Shown here piece by piece: positions 1-12,059 of a stretch of 64,000 nt of DNA (position 1 is its first letter; the number at the start of each line of letters is the position of its first letter). Position numbers and translations under genes: made by a program. Below the pieces are notes generated by a model. It did not search any database and had not been told where the DNA came from. It saw nothing but the letters and a program-made list of their open reading frames with translations. The DNA is from Gyromitra esculenta (Eukaryota; Ascomycota; Pezizomycetes; Pezizales; Discinaceae), in assembly GCA_038503075.1 (NCBI GenBank), contig JBCAML010000019.1:248001-312000 (forward strand), in the 5' to 3' direction.

Positions 1-518
1 TATAGCACATAGCCTACTATTAGCGTTGTGAGATCAGAGAGCATTTCCAGTGCCAGACATAGTAATGCGAATGGTTCGCAGTCCGTTCCCTTCTTCTTTT
101 CTTTCTTTCTGGGGACGAAGAAAAAGGTGCTAAAACTAGAAGTGGCATGAGGAACACTTTATCTTTTTTTTAATAAGGTCGCGGATGCAACGGATGGGCC
201 GCATCGCATCGCGCAGGGTATGCTGGTACCACCTCTGATTTGCCGGTGAAATAACTAAATGTACGATACTGCATACTCTTCCAACCTCCTCCCTCCCCCC
301 CTCCGCCCTATGTCATCCCACAGCATACGGTTAGCAAGGACGGTGGATTTGATCAGAGGTGCACCCGGGTTGGGCAGTAACTGGATCTGATGGGCTCAAA
401 ACCGGCATACGCATATAAGCACTGATCCATTGCTCTGTATCTAAATAATCTAGGTGCTTATACTGCACAGCCCACAGATGAGGTGCTACTAACTAGGCCG
501 TTTTGAGACAATTGTGAT
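1..518. other. Gene-free AT-rich stretch
   Basis: No reading frame of believable length or composition is visible on either strand. There is a pyrimidine-rich run near 90-115 and a C-rich run near 290-305. I see no RNA gene here. Confidence 0.5.
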
Positions 519-980
519 TACCGTATTAACTCGAAAAATTGGGTAGCGTATACACTTCGCCACTAACCCGCGAAGGAATTCGTCAGAGATTGAGCGGCGT
601 ATCTAAGCCGATTTCGGGTCGTTTCTAGACTAATTTAAGTTAGATCCAAGAAAGCATACTACAGTCACTCACGGGGTGACGGCGAATCCTGTCTGATGGC
701 GAACAAGGGTCCGGTTACATCTCCAAACCACAGGATTCACAACTTTTTCACAAAACATTGGAAATTTTAGATTCCTAATTAGTTTCTTCAGTCTATTAAT
801 CATAGGTGCTATTTCAGGGCTATTTTATTCTTGAATTCGCTGTTGAGTGCTTTTCGCGTTTTCTTGGGGAATTACCATTACTGGTTTAGTGCTTGGCCCG
901 AGCAACCCTTGTTCGCCATCAGACAGTATTCGCCGTCACCCCGTGAGTGACTGTACCCAATTTTTCGAGTAAATACGGTA
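519..980. repeat. Outer inverted repeat enclosing the MITE at 662-953
   Basis: Arms 519-545 and 954-980 are inverted copies of each other: TACCGTATTAACTCG on the left answers CGAGTAAATACGGTA on the right. The left arm is separated from the inner MITE by 115 bp, while the right arm is directly adjacent. This looks like a nested insertion or an older relic element. Confidence 0.6.
662..953. mobile_element. MITE, family I (CAGTCRCTC termini), 292 bp
   Basis: The two ends are near-perfect inverted repeats of about 49 bp (662-710 against 905-953, one mismatch seen). They begin CAGTCACTC and end GAGTGACTG, and TA dinucleotides flank both sides (660-661, 954-955). A CAGT terminus with a TA duplication is typical of Tc1/mariner/pogo-derived non-autonomous elements; there is no coding capacity. 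A second inverted pair (519-545 against 954-980, about 27 bp) lies outside it, and its right arm abuts the TA. The element therefore seems to have landed at the edge of an older inverted-repeat element. A related element lies at 53351-53517, with fragments at 53747 and 54908. Confidence 0.8.
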
Positions 981-3490
981 TATAGCGATTACTGAGAAAA
1001 CCCCCCAACAACAACAACATAGATATTAAGCCCTACAATTCCCTGAAACCAAAAGAACGCTCTCTCGTCTATCGAAACCCCCCTCCCCTCTGAATGCCTG
1101 CTAGCTGCCAATTGCACCGCGTGATTGAGACACACACAAACCAAACCAACAAAACCGGATGCGTAGTGGTGGCTCCTCTCTCTTCGCTTATATTTCATTC
1201 AAAATCCTTGCGAGCCTTCCCTGCTCGACCATGATTTATCTCCGACCCCCAAATCTAGAACCTACGCGATGTGCTGGGGATGATGAGGCTATCGTTCGGT
1301 TACGCGTCTTGAATCATGTCTCACTCCGGAACTAGATCATCGCAAGTTCCTATTCGTCCGATCGAGATGGGGAAGGGCAATCAAAAAGAAAAAACAAACG
1401 GCGGGGACACGGTTTTTTTTCCTTCTTCTAGAACTCTCTCATAGCTATATATATATCTGTGGAATATCAAGAAGGAATCGGAATTCTGGGAGTATGGTGT
1501 CTACACGTAGGTATTCAATCCCTCTGAAAAATTGGTTCGATGCGGAGTGATTAGTAAAGTACCCAAGCCCTGCGATGCATGCACACCAGATTTAGAGTTC
1601 ACAAGAGCATAATACCACCGACGCAGGATAGAAGAGAAGAGAAAGAGGGGGGGGGAAAGGAATATGGCGCGAGAAGCACTTAAGCAGTGGCCATGCAAGA
1701 AGATCAACAGAGATAATTCCAGAAGGGTTGGGGGAGGTGAGGATAGCGACATTTTTACCCTAGAACCCGCACCCTTCATCTCCCTTGATTAGGAAGTCGC
1801 ATAATAATCGGGGAAGGGGGAGAGGTTCGTGTCACTATTTGCACATTTTTTTTTTCCCTCTCTCCAAGGATGTTTGTTCAAGCTCCGAGCTATAAAGCTT
1901 AATTACATAAATGAAGAGCACGGAGCCTTTAATCTCTAAACTGAAATCGCTGGGCATGGTCAAAACGCCGAACCCAACTCTTCTACCAAGTCAAAATTAG
2001 CTATTAAAACCTACCACTCCTTTATGATTTCCCACCACAACACGTATTTCGCTATCGGGGCGGGGGAAAAGCAGTCATCCCGAGTCATCGGCCGAAGAAA
2101 AAACAAAAACTACCCACCTGAATCCCATCCAAGATCTACACCCAATCGGAAAACGAGCCAGATGGTGAGATGATCAAGCTTTATGCAGGTAAGCGGGGAG
2201 TGTAGTTGGAAGCAGTGCTTTGTCAGCTCCAAGAAATCATAAAGATACCTATCACCTAACATCGATATATTTATTCTTAATGATCTGTCACCTCTCGCGC
2301 TGCTTATCGTTCTACAACCCTCAATAATACATATAGTAGGTGCGTCGTATTAGTAATATGATACTTCTTGACTCAGTAAACTATCTTACTAGTAATTACA
2401 TATAGCCTCACCCGAGTCTTATCTTTTGACGCGTATCGGAGGAATAAAGCTCAAGAGCGGATTGGGTGAGCGAATGCGGAGGCTGAGTAGATATGTAGCC
2501 AAGCGTCACGGCTATGCATTACATTTACTTTGACGATAAAACCGGGTTGATGACGAGGTCTAGAAAAACCGTAGGGCGATATTACTTTAACGAATACTGG
2601 ACTTATAGGGTTAGAGGTGAACCCTTGTTCAATTGCTCGTGATCACTACTCAGGGAATCATCCCTAGAAACAGTCAAGTTTTCCCTAGAAGCATTATGCA
2701 AACAAAAAGCGCGTGCTTGTTTGTGATCAGCTTTATTTTATGCGAGACTGCCATCCCAACAAGATGTGCTGCTACAGTATGGAAGTGAAGGCACCGTCGC
2801 ACAGTAATCTATGATAAATAATGTCTTGGCATGGGTCCGTCCAGTCTTGGCGAAAGGAGTACTAGTGTTTTAGCCACCTTAAAAATGTAAGTACTTCCCA
2901 CTAGCGCGGCCATGTACGAGAAGCTTTTACAAAACGAGATGGAATGAATTTAGTTCCTACTGCAAACATCGCTATGGACAGAGTGTCTAAGCTAGAGCTA
3001 CCTAGGTGTCAGGGGTAATACATGTAGTTGTCGCGAATGTTAGTGCCGAGTGATACTAAATGTCTTAACTTCGCGCTCTAGTGGCAACCGAAGTCGCACA
3101 AGCGTATAGTACGATCAACGGAACAAATCCAACCCGGTGGTTCCTTGTACACGGGGCAGATCATAAAACTCTGCATCTACGAAACTTTTAGGCGAAAGGT
3201 AGCCTTCAGGATCCTCAAAATAGTTGCGGATGTTTGGGTATAGATAGTCACTCGTATTCGTCACATGTGTTTAATTAGAGGCGGTGCTAAGACGTGTATT
3301 GCCATGTTTCCCGCTCCATGAAGTACCAAATTTAAGGATTTCAGGCTCAGCTACGTATACCTACTACCCAACTTATGGGAGAGTGTCTACTAACTACTCT
3401 AATAGTTTTAATTTCTTATAGCCCCTGCGTGCAGCAGCTCTAATATTTTCTACATTCCAAGACACAAAGGAACTCACCAAATATTACTAA
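981..3490. other. Gene-free stretch
   Basis: Short open frames exist but none shows a convincing protein composition. Visible simple sequence includes an AT dinucleotide run near 1445-1460, a G run near 1645 and a T run near 1845. I see no RNA gene or repeat pair. Confidence 0.45.
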
Positions 3491-3712
3491 TCAAAATCCA
3501 TAAGGTCCTCGCCCCTCCCGAACCCCCGAGACGCCACCAAGGTTCTCAAACCGTTGAGTTTGCTGCGACGTCAAATCTCTCACTCCCTGCAGGAAAGCAT
3601 CAACATTAGCCTCTGATTCCTCTTCGTTTACCAAGCCTGCCAAGAACTTTTCAGCCGTTTCCCTTCTGATCTCACCTCTGGGGTTCGCAACGAAATTCGC
3701 TACACTCTTCAT
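3491..3712 (-). CDS. Possible small protein, 73 aa, unrecognised
   Basis: The frame encodes a charged, plausible-looking peptide containing RRETAEKFLAGLVNEEESEA, unlike the compositional noise around it. A 30-codon frame on the same strand (3709-3801, serine/asparagine/threonine-rich) ends with a TGA that overlaps this ATG (ATGA). Either that frame is an upstream ORF, or the two are one gene split by a one-base frameshift. I do not recognise a family, and the surrounding AT-rich DNA holds other decayed genes, so this may be a relic. No intron was identified. Confidence 0.3.
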   Translation of the reverse strand: MKSVANFVANPRGEIRRETAEKFLAGLVNEEESEANVDAFLQGVRDLTSQQTQRFENLGGVSGVREGRGPYGF

Positions 3713-3801
3713 GCGTTTGATCGTGTTTGATTTTGCGGGGGGTTGGTGCCCCCTGCGGAAGATGAGTTGGTGGCTCTGGTTTGATTGTTAGATGGAGACA
3801 T

Positions 3802-5071
3802 CGTAGATTCTGTAGATAGCTGTGGGGTGTACTGTACTGTAGTGCAGTGTAGTAAAGAGACGGTAGAGAGGAATTGCTGTAATGCACGAAATACCCCTTT
3901 TAAATCAATTTGTATTTTAAAAGGTTATCAGCTCGACTTCACATGGAAAACCTTCCCCCCCTTAGATGATACGCTTGATCGAAAAACCGTTATAACGACC
4001 TCCCTGTTCGAGCTAAAAGGCTACCACGATACTAAATCTTGAAAATCAGCAGATTTACAAGATGAAACGTCTTAACCTGTATGAGCCTCTTATGCATGTT
4101 ACGCTACGATTCCATGGGTACCAAGACTTCAAGCTAGACCTTGTACTAGAAAATCCCAAAGCCGAGGGGCGGTAGGACCCAACGATCAACCAGGACCCCG
4201 CAAACAGCTACCCCTGGCAAATTAGGTGCGGCAGCAGTATGCGTCTCGCCGACATTAATATCTGGGGGAGGTTAGTTAGATGCACGAATTTACCCACAAG
4301 TGCAGGTGAGACATTGGCTCGCTCGGACCTATCGCTAAATCCATTCACAACTTATCACTCGATAAAGTCTGATGATGTATTGTTGAGAATAATGAATAGA
4401 TTCGTATATCTGCGCTATGTGATAGAGAAGAGAAGAGAGATAAAAGCCAAACATGGACATCAAGCCCCTATATATGCACCCCCTATAAAATCATATAAGC
4501 CTACAGGGTGTTCTTTGGGCGCCAAATAGATCGGCCCGAGCAACTCTCGTAGAAGCTAAAGCTTCTAGCCAAACCAGTATGCTATCGAAGGACGTGAGCC
4601 CTAGGAAGCCTATAGAGATATATAATATACCAACATGTATTGTTGGTGGTATACCTTCTACGATAGTTCATGCCGAGGTATAATTTCAAGTTTAAGGATT
4701 AGTGTGGGTGAAATTGTTTATTTGGACTAATTGAAATACATAGATGTTATGCTTGTGTAGCCCCCATATACGCGTAAGTTCTAATACTAACATCCCCGTC
4801 AAAATTAGAGAAATTACATGTAGTTTCAATTTACGTGTTATATACGTTGGTCGCCTTGCTGATACTAACACCAAAAAAGTTACGTGAACGTATAGTTATT
4901 GAGTAAGTCTACATATGGGTAAAGCAGTCCTCTTGGTTACGCTTACTGTAAGCAGCTGAGAGAATGAGTAAACCGAAAGGGAATGCTTTAATTTTGTGTG
5001 GCGACATTTTTGACTATGAGCTAGATCTAACTACGAGGAGCTCTAAAAGAAGGATGCGAAGAGAATAACAA
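3802..5071. other. Gene-free AT-rich stretch
   Basis: No supported gene. A + frame at 4239-4529 encodes 96 residues, but its composition is ordinary for translated AT-rich DNA and it lacks recognisable motifs. Confidence 0.4.
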
Positions 5072-6731
5072 TTATAGGGTTCGACCATAATCCCACTGTA
5101 CGGCTCTCCTTTCCTCGTCCCCAATTACTTCAGTAGTTGACGTTCTAACCTTTTTGGTCCGAGGATCAGGGCTTCCGTTACTTCCTTCTAGCTCACTAGC
5201 CCTCTTCCTGAATTGGGTAAATTGTTCGTGCAAAATAATCTGTTCCATACGGGCAGCCATAGTATCAGTCCAACCAGTAGCTATTTTTGCTTCCCCAACA
5301 GCTGTTTAAATAATATCTCATGCTGCGGAGCCGTACCACTCCTCACCCATATCTTTCACAAATGAGCTAATCTTATCCCGACATTCATTCCATTGTGGTA
5401 GCTTTTCCTCGAAGATAACTTTTCGGATGACCTTCTCAATTACCAGCTCCCCGGCTTGATCAGACTTCGTGTCACAGGTAATTTTAGCATTTTACGAATA
5501 GTCTTGAGCCTCCTGATTGCGTAAAGCCTACGATATAAGCCGACTCTTTCACCCGATAGGAATTTCCGTTCAGAAACAAGAAACATGTTGTGTATTCTGT
5601 ACTGATCGCAACGCGGAAGCAGAGTCGGCGAAATGTGATGGGAGGGATGGTTGTATGGTGGTCTGACCTGAAGTGAGACGAGGACACGTTTTACTAACGC
5701 TTGCTTGAAGAATAGCTGAAGAGGTGCTGAAGGTAGGATCATTTCGAATTTTTTTCTAGAAGGAAAGCGGCAAGATCGTTGCGGCCTTTTGAGAAGATGA
5801 GGTCTGGCAAACTTAATGTCATCTTAAGCGATGGGAGTTCTCCCAGGTGATCGAGAGTGTTTGATTGGTTCAGGGTTATGTCTATTGAGTGATTTCTAAT
5901 AATTTGAGTAAGAGCATCGTCAATTCAGGACGCAGCAGGAACTGCTGCAAAAAAGGAGAGCCAAAGCCCGGTATCATGATAGTTTTGAGTTTTAGGATGA
6001 TACTATCAATTCCATTATACAACCAAGCTAGTTTAGTCGTAATGTAGAACTAACCACCTAGAGAACTCGGGCCGAGGATATTGTATAGCGCCATAAATAA
6101 CGCCATCTCAATCTTCCGAGTCAGATGGAGTTCTTGAGTACACTTTATCAGAAAGGCTTTCGCCTTGTGGTGATCGTTTTTGAAAAAATTTATGACTTCT
6201 GCACATCTCCTGGTCAGGCTGGTAATGCTTCCGATTTTTTCGATTTTTTGCATCATGGCCCTAAAAATATTCAAGATTCAAGTAAGATTGTGTGCTATAT
6301 ATGTTGACAAATATGAGAGACTTACAGTTTTTAGAGTTCTTCAACAGCATGAGATACAAATCTAAATGTTTCTGCTGCCCGCTGCAAGATATCCATACCA
6401 ATAAAATTCATCTTTGATTCCATGTATTGCTGTCTGATTTCGGATAGTGTTTGAATGTGCTATCGATTCGTGTCCCAGCGGCCGAGACAATAAGGTTAAA
6501 TTCTGTTGATAAGGGCAATTTAATAAGTCCGACTGATGCTATGGAAATTACGGGATTTGGAACTGACGCATCAGCCGATTCTGTGTAAGCCCATGAGCTG
6601 CAATCCGGAACACGGTTCAAATATTTTTCGATTAGTTAGGGGATATTCGAACTCGAGATTGATACGCTTTTGGGCTGATAGTGTAATTGAGATGCAAACT
6701 CCTCAGTTGCTGTGATAGTTTCGAAATCCAT
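5072..6731 (-). pseudogene. Decayed multi-exon gene with RIP-like stop codons
   Basis: Read on the minus strand from an ATG at 6731, a protein-like frame runs about 107 codons with a single TAA (6636-6638). It continues, after a small frame change, with GMDILQRAAETF, a TAA (6331-6333), and a clear intron (GTAAGT at about 6324 to TTTTTAG at about 6260). Next comes an exon of about 70 codons (translated at 6050-6260), a second plausible intron ending TTTTTTGCAG, and a frame with in-frame TGAs. The last part, WNECRDKISSFVKDMGEEW, passes TGA and TAA before a clean 62-codon end at 5072. Each stop becomes a sense codon if T is taken back to C (CAA or CGA), which fits repeat-induced point mutation. 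I cannot assign the ancestral family. The exon order is an inference. Confidence 0.55.
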
Positions 6732-8510
6732 GATGGCCTCCGGTTCGGCCTTATTGGTCGAGTAAGTAATAAAAATTTTGTAGTCCGTCTTTGTTATATC
6801 CGGACGTCAGAATAGTAGGAACGAGCAATTTTCTCTTCAAAAGCCGACAGCGTACTCCGTTTATGTATTTGTGTATATGATGGCCCCCAAAATGTCCGTG
6901 AACGGTGTACTCAGGCCTATGTCTCTGGTTAATTACCGTCTCCGAATCGACGCCCCGCAATAGGAGACTTCTCCAACGCTGGAAAGTTTACTAGAATTAG
7001 GATGCAGTCATCCACCTAATTATGTGTCTGGGATCCAGCTGGCGAACACGGAACCAACGGGAAGGTTCTATTGAGAAAAGTTGATGATTATACCAGCTAA
7101 TAGGAAATCGGCTGTAACAAGAGGGGAGTTCTTTCCTTTGAGGGCTGTGGATGAAGGTAACATAATCTGATGGAAGCAAAAAATAATTTTTAACAGAACT
7201 TTTCTGCCTCCACACATAGAATGTTTTTGTTTTGGACGAGACCCTAACCCTAGGCACAGAATATCATGAAACAGCCCCAATCTTCAAGCAGAAATTCGAC
7301 TGTGCTGGTGGGCTACCTCTGTTATTACAGATAAATGGTGCTGGATCACTGCTCGCAGGTGCTATCGGCAATGATTTCATTGATTCCCCATCCCCTCCCA
7401 GTCAATATTTCAATCCGCCCTACTGAAACATGCTGTACTTTCAGCTGTGGAACAGATTGTCGCAAAGGAAGTGCAGATATCTAAAATATTTCTAGCACCC
7501 TCTAGTGAAATAGTATATAGAAGTGGTGCTGTACTCTTGATCCCATACCGTCTCGTAATGGCCTTAGACTGTTACACTCAGATTCTTGTGTCGGAGCAGT
7601 TGGATTCAATGTTGGATGTGTCTGTAGCTTACCTGGCGGGTCAGGCATAGACAAGGAAACTTTCCTAGTAGTTGAAAGAGGGAAGACAATTGCTTCGGGG
7701 CGTGAACTATGTAGCTGTAGTTATGTAGCTGAGTTAACGCACGTGCCTAGCTAACGAAATTCAAGGGTACAGTGTGGCGCGTGGGATTTAGCGAATTGCT
7801 TTCTCGTGCCTAGGCTTCGATCCTTAGCGCTAAAGTTCGTACATCACACACCTTTCTTCATAAGAGCATAATTGTGTCGCCTGGCAGTTGGGGATGGGAC
7901 AGTAAATAATTCACACTCTAAAGATTATAACTTCTAGGGTTTAGAATCAGCGAAAAGTTAGCAGGCTCCCAAGAATCCCAAACTATCAATAGGAGTCGGT
8001 TGTGATTATAGAGTCAACTAATACTAGTAGATAGCGTCTTAAACTTATTATACCTCTATTCAATATGCCGTGATCGTTGACAACGTTCGAATACTTGCAG
8101 TGACGTGGTTGATCTAGGTACACATATGAAATCTTCAACTTTCGTAAACACGCTATTCTAGTACTATTAGTCTCAATCAAGGCTAGGAGTTTGAAGCAAC
8201 ATAAAGTCACCTATAATCACTCGTGTATCGCAGCTTTTAATGACCGCAAACCAACTAGCGTGATACCGGGTAACTTAGTTCCGGGAATCTTGATATATTA
8301 CGCGGAAAAACCACACTTCGGCATTTGTCTATACCGGCGAGTCTAAGACGATCCAGTATCTGCAAGTTGCCGTCCATCCGTGGTTCGATATGCATTATAA
8401 TATTACATGTATGTACGAGCGAAACAGGTGTGGCTAAACATCTTTTCTGTCTGACTCACCTTCGCGCTACATGTGCTTGCGCGTACGTGCATCCTTGCGA
8501 TTTTGCACTA
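6732..8510. other. Stretch without a supported gene; possible coding relics
   Basis: Minus frames at 6751-6960 and 6997-7257 and + frames at 7232-7426 and 7447-7650 have somewhat protein-like composition, but they are short, in different frames and lack recognisable motifs. They may be further remains of decayed genes. The rest shows nothing. Confidence 0.3.
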
Positions 8511-8636
8511 CTTGTTTTCCAGGACAAGAACCCGGAGACAGGGGTGTGTAGCTTTAATGCCAATGACATCAGGCACGATTGCTTACAATACAAAGCCACA
8601 CGCCTATGTTTCCGGGTTCTTTTCCTGGAAGACAAG
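8511..8636. mobile_element. MITE, family II, 126 bp
   Basis: The ends are inverted repeats of roughly 50 bp. The left end starts CTTGTTTTCCAGG and the right end finishes CCTGGAAGACAAG, with TA on both sides (8509-8510 and 8637-8638). Internal segments GGTGTGTAGCTTT and AAAGCCACACGCC are also inverted partners. The element at 54042-54169 has the same layout, TA target and GTGTGGCTTT segment, so the two define one family. There is no coding capacity. The termini differ from families I and III. Confidence 0.78.
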
Positions 8637-9826
8637 TACATGTGCTAGGCAGGTATAGCAGAATTGGTCAAAATATTATGGGGAAGGTGTCCAATTTTGT
8701 GGAGAATAAATTCTCCAAGTAGAAAGAAAGGTAAGACTGTTTCTCAAATTTATGATGGCTCAAACCTCCCTTATATTAGGATATATGCATCCACTTCGAA
8801 AAAAATATTACAAGCTAGGTTGTGATATCTTAAAAACTGGTAATAAAGGGACGCCAAGAAAGGGTTTCGGCAATTATATAGGATGCATATGCTGGCGTAG
8901 TGACAAAAATCGCATTTAATCTCCTAGATCGTAATTGTACACGTATGTGCTCATGTTATAAGAATATCAACGATAGTTATTGATTCTAGTAAAATACTTG
9001 GGGTCATAAATACAATGAACCTGCGAAAACTTGGAGGGTCATTGCTAAACTCAAGATTGGTAGTCGAATAAATCTACGCACATAAATCGCATGTATCAGC
9101 TTGATTTACCTGTGTAAACATTATTTCCGAATACATTCCGCTCTAGGTCTGATGACCAAACCGATGTATCATATATGAGGTTTCATAACTCATTGTATTC
9201 ATTACTACTAAACCAATCAAAGATTGAGGTGTTTAGATATCTTTTGTAGTTGCCAAGACTGGCTTCTTAGACCTTGATCGTGTATTAGTTGAAAACTAAG
9301 CGAAATCGGCTAAAACCACTATCTATTGGCCCTACCTCGTATATCCTTGGTCTCTGGGTCTCCCCGGAAATGACTAAATGATTATGACCGCAGCTACCAG
9401 CATAATATATCCAACATACTTAGATATACCACCACCCGGTGCTAACCTGTGGCTTATGGGTAACAAGCGATTGAATTAGCCTGATATGGTAAAGTTTCTG
9501 TGACTCGGCACCCTTCCGCCACACTCGTCGTTTGTAGTGTCGTTCGTCCTTCGACATCAATACCGCATAACACACTGGCGTCTTGATCCTCCGGGTTCAC
9601 GTGGTGAGAAGTGATAGCCAACGCTCGGCCGGTCGGGATTCACTCATGCGGCAAGTTCAACTTAAATATCCCCCCTGAGATATGGCGTGAGGTATTCTCC
9701 ATTACCATTATTCACATCAGAATAACGTTTACCTCCTACATTCCTTCATAAGTCTCTATTTACTTACTACTTTTCATAAAGTATCGACAACTCACGAAAC
9801 GCTATAAGGAAGACACTACCGCTGCA
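8637..9826. other. Gene-free stretch upstream of the FAD monooxygenase
   Basis: No supported gene or repeat. The last hundred or so bases precede the ATG at 9827 and presumably hold its promoter and leader, but I cannot point to a specific element. Confidence 0.4.
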
Positions 9827-11486
9827 ATGGTTACCGCAGAATTCGAAGCAGAACACGGTCCACTCAACATCCTCGTATCAGGGGCTGGAATTTGCGGTCT
9901 TACGGTTGCAATTGCATTACGGCGAGCTGGCCACAATGTTCAAGTAAGTTTCGACAGAACCCCCCACAAACCACTACTAAAAAAAAGCCTAGATATTTGA
10001 ACGATCGCTTTTCAACAACGAGTATGGCGCTGCAGTCACTATAGGACTTAATGCGAACGGGCTTTTACGAGATATTGGATTAGTGCCTGAGGATAATGGC
10101 GCAGTTGACACAACAAAGGTTTTTTGGGGCGGCGTTCGTATTGCTTTATGTATGCTAATATTGAAAATCCAGTTAACCGAGTTCGCTGCCGATGGCGAAT
10201 TGACTAAATCTACCAATACTGCAGAAATATCAAAGCTCTTCAAGCACGTATGTACAACTTCTCATAATGATCTACGAGCCTGGAAACTAATGCAGCCCTT
10301 TTAGCCTTGGCAATATATCCACCGCGTCGATCTCCATACCGGACTTAAAGTTCTTGCGGCAGAAACAACAGGGAAAGGCACTCCAGTCAAGATTCACTTG
10401 GGCTCTGGAACAACCTCAGTGGATCCTGCAACTGGAATATTGACACTTGAAAATGGAAATTCATATCAAGGTGATGTAATAATAGCTGCCGATGGCGTGA
10501 ATGTAAGTAATAAATTTCCTTTTCTGACCACCTTATCGAAAGTTTCATTTACTCCCGGTTCTTCTAGTCACGGCTTCGTAGCTTCATTGACCGCTCTGGT
10601 ATTCATCCCGAGCCTTTCGGAATGTCGTCCTACCGCTTCATGCTCCCCACTTCAATCCTTTTTGATGATCCGCAAACAAAGCGCTTTGCCGAAAATGGAG
10701 AACTGGAAGTATGGAGAGGAGGGAATAGAAAGATTATCATTTATCCCTGCCGAGACGGACGAGTTTTGAATATTGCTGTTCTTCTAGAGGACGACACGAT
10801 TGACGAGAGTAAAGGTACACATTTGATCAACCATTTGATATTGCTGTATGAATAGTAGCTAACATACTTGGACCGAGCAGTGAGGGACGGAGCCACCCTG
10901 AAAGCAGACATGTTGGAACAGTTCAAAGACTTCCACCCAGACGTCTTGGCGCTCCTCCGGAAAGCAGAAGGAGTAAAGTTTTGGCCACTCTTAGATATGC
11001 AACCTCTCGACACTTGGGTCAATGGAAAAGCTGCGCTCTTAGGAGATGCAGCACATCCGTTCCTACCTTGTAAGAACTCACCACCCCCTACTGCACGTAG
11101 ATACACCAACTAATTCTAGAGTGAAACCTAGTCCAAGCGCAGGGAGCTGCCCAAGCTATCGAGGATGCAATAACCTTAGCCGAAATGCTTCCCCTCAACT
11201 TGACAACACCGAAAGATGTTCCCGAACGCTTGAAGTTGTATCAAACCGCGCGACGCGATAGGGTTGAAATAGTCCAGAAATATTCGAGAATTGCGGGTAA
11301 AGAGGTAGAGGAAGAAGATCGAAATGGTAGGCTCTTTGTCTGTGGCTGTAGGTTTGCTATTGCCCGTGCTAATGTTTTTCGGATACAGTTTTGTGGAAGA
11401 TGACGAATTATTATTTCACGCACGATGCCCGTGAGCACGCTGCGGGTCTGTTGTATAAAAATTTGGAGGATTATTACAAGAGCTAG
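9827..11486 (+). CDS. FAD-dependent aromatic-ring monooxygenase (salicylate hydroxylase-like), 7 exons
   Basis: Joining seven exons gives about 432 residues. The introns read as 9944-9992, 10248-10304, 10503-10567, 10815-10880, 11070-11131 and 11327-11388. The Rossmann motif GAGICG lies at residues 19-24, the DG motif sits in GDVIIAADGV just before intron 3, and GDAAHPFLP (residues 327-335) is the second FAD/ribityl-binding motif, followed across an intron by QAQGAAQAIEDA. These are hallmarks of class A flavoprotein hydroxylases, which use NAD(P)H and O2 to hydroxylate small, often aromatic, substrates. The C-terminus FTHDAREHAAG is typical of the fungal salicylate hydroxylase-like group. A further 39-bp in-frame stretch (about 10131-10169, GTTCGT..CAG with TGCTAAT) may be an intron, giving about 419 residues. 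The substrate cannot be told from sequence. No signal peptide is seen, so it is probably cytosolic. The next gene is 0.57 kb downstream on the same strand. Confidence 0.9.
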
Positions 11487-12059
11487 TGGTTTTTGGAGCG
11501 CGAGTTTTGTTGCGATACTTTCTGATGCACGTTGTTTTTGAGTGTGGTGGATGTGCCAGCTATTGATTGCTATGAGTGACTTAAATCTCAACTTACTTTT
11601 TTTTTTTACACAGATATGAATGGATGATTGAAAGCTAGGCATTTTAGTATTAGAACAATGAAGAAATGGTTCTACTCAGAATCACTGCCTACACAAAAGG
11701 AGCTACCTATAAGTGCGAGCGAGAACGAATGAAACTATCGCGACGCCAAGCCCCAACTATATATAGTCTTCAATCAACCTACATCTCAATAGATTTTAGA
11801 ACGATTCTCAAAATCTTCATACTCAATTGCACCACTGATCTAGAAGGACGATCTTTGATGTGAAGCTGAGTTTCCAACCTTAGCCACCATTAACCCCGAT
11901 AGCCAAATTCGAGTCAAAAAAGTATGTGACTCATCGAGCTCAGCCTCTCATCACTACATACGTATACTTTATATCTAGTCCGATTCGTAATTTTCTTCCT
12001 CACTATATGAAGTATATCCACCTCAATTGCTCAATCAATTGTATCGCGTCAATTTTGTC

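Noticed and set aside
4239..4529. 96-codon + frame
   Set aside because: Starts and stops in AT-rich DNA without motif or neighbouring exon; nothing distinguishes it from chance.
5072..6731. 2-oxoglutarate oxygenase relic
   Set aside because: A short block (VISIASVGLIKLPLS) reminded me of fungal oxygenase-like proteins, but no iron-binding motif or second matching block was found.
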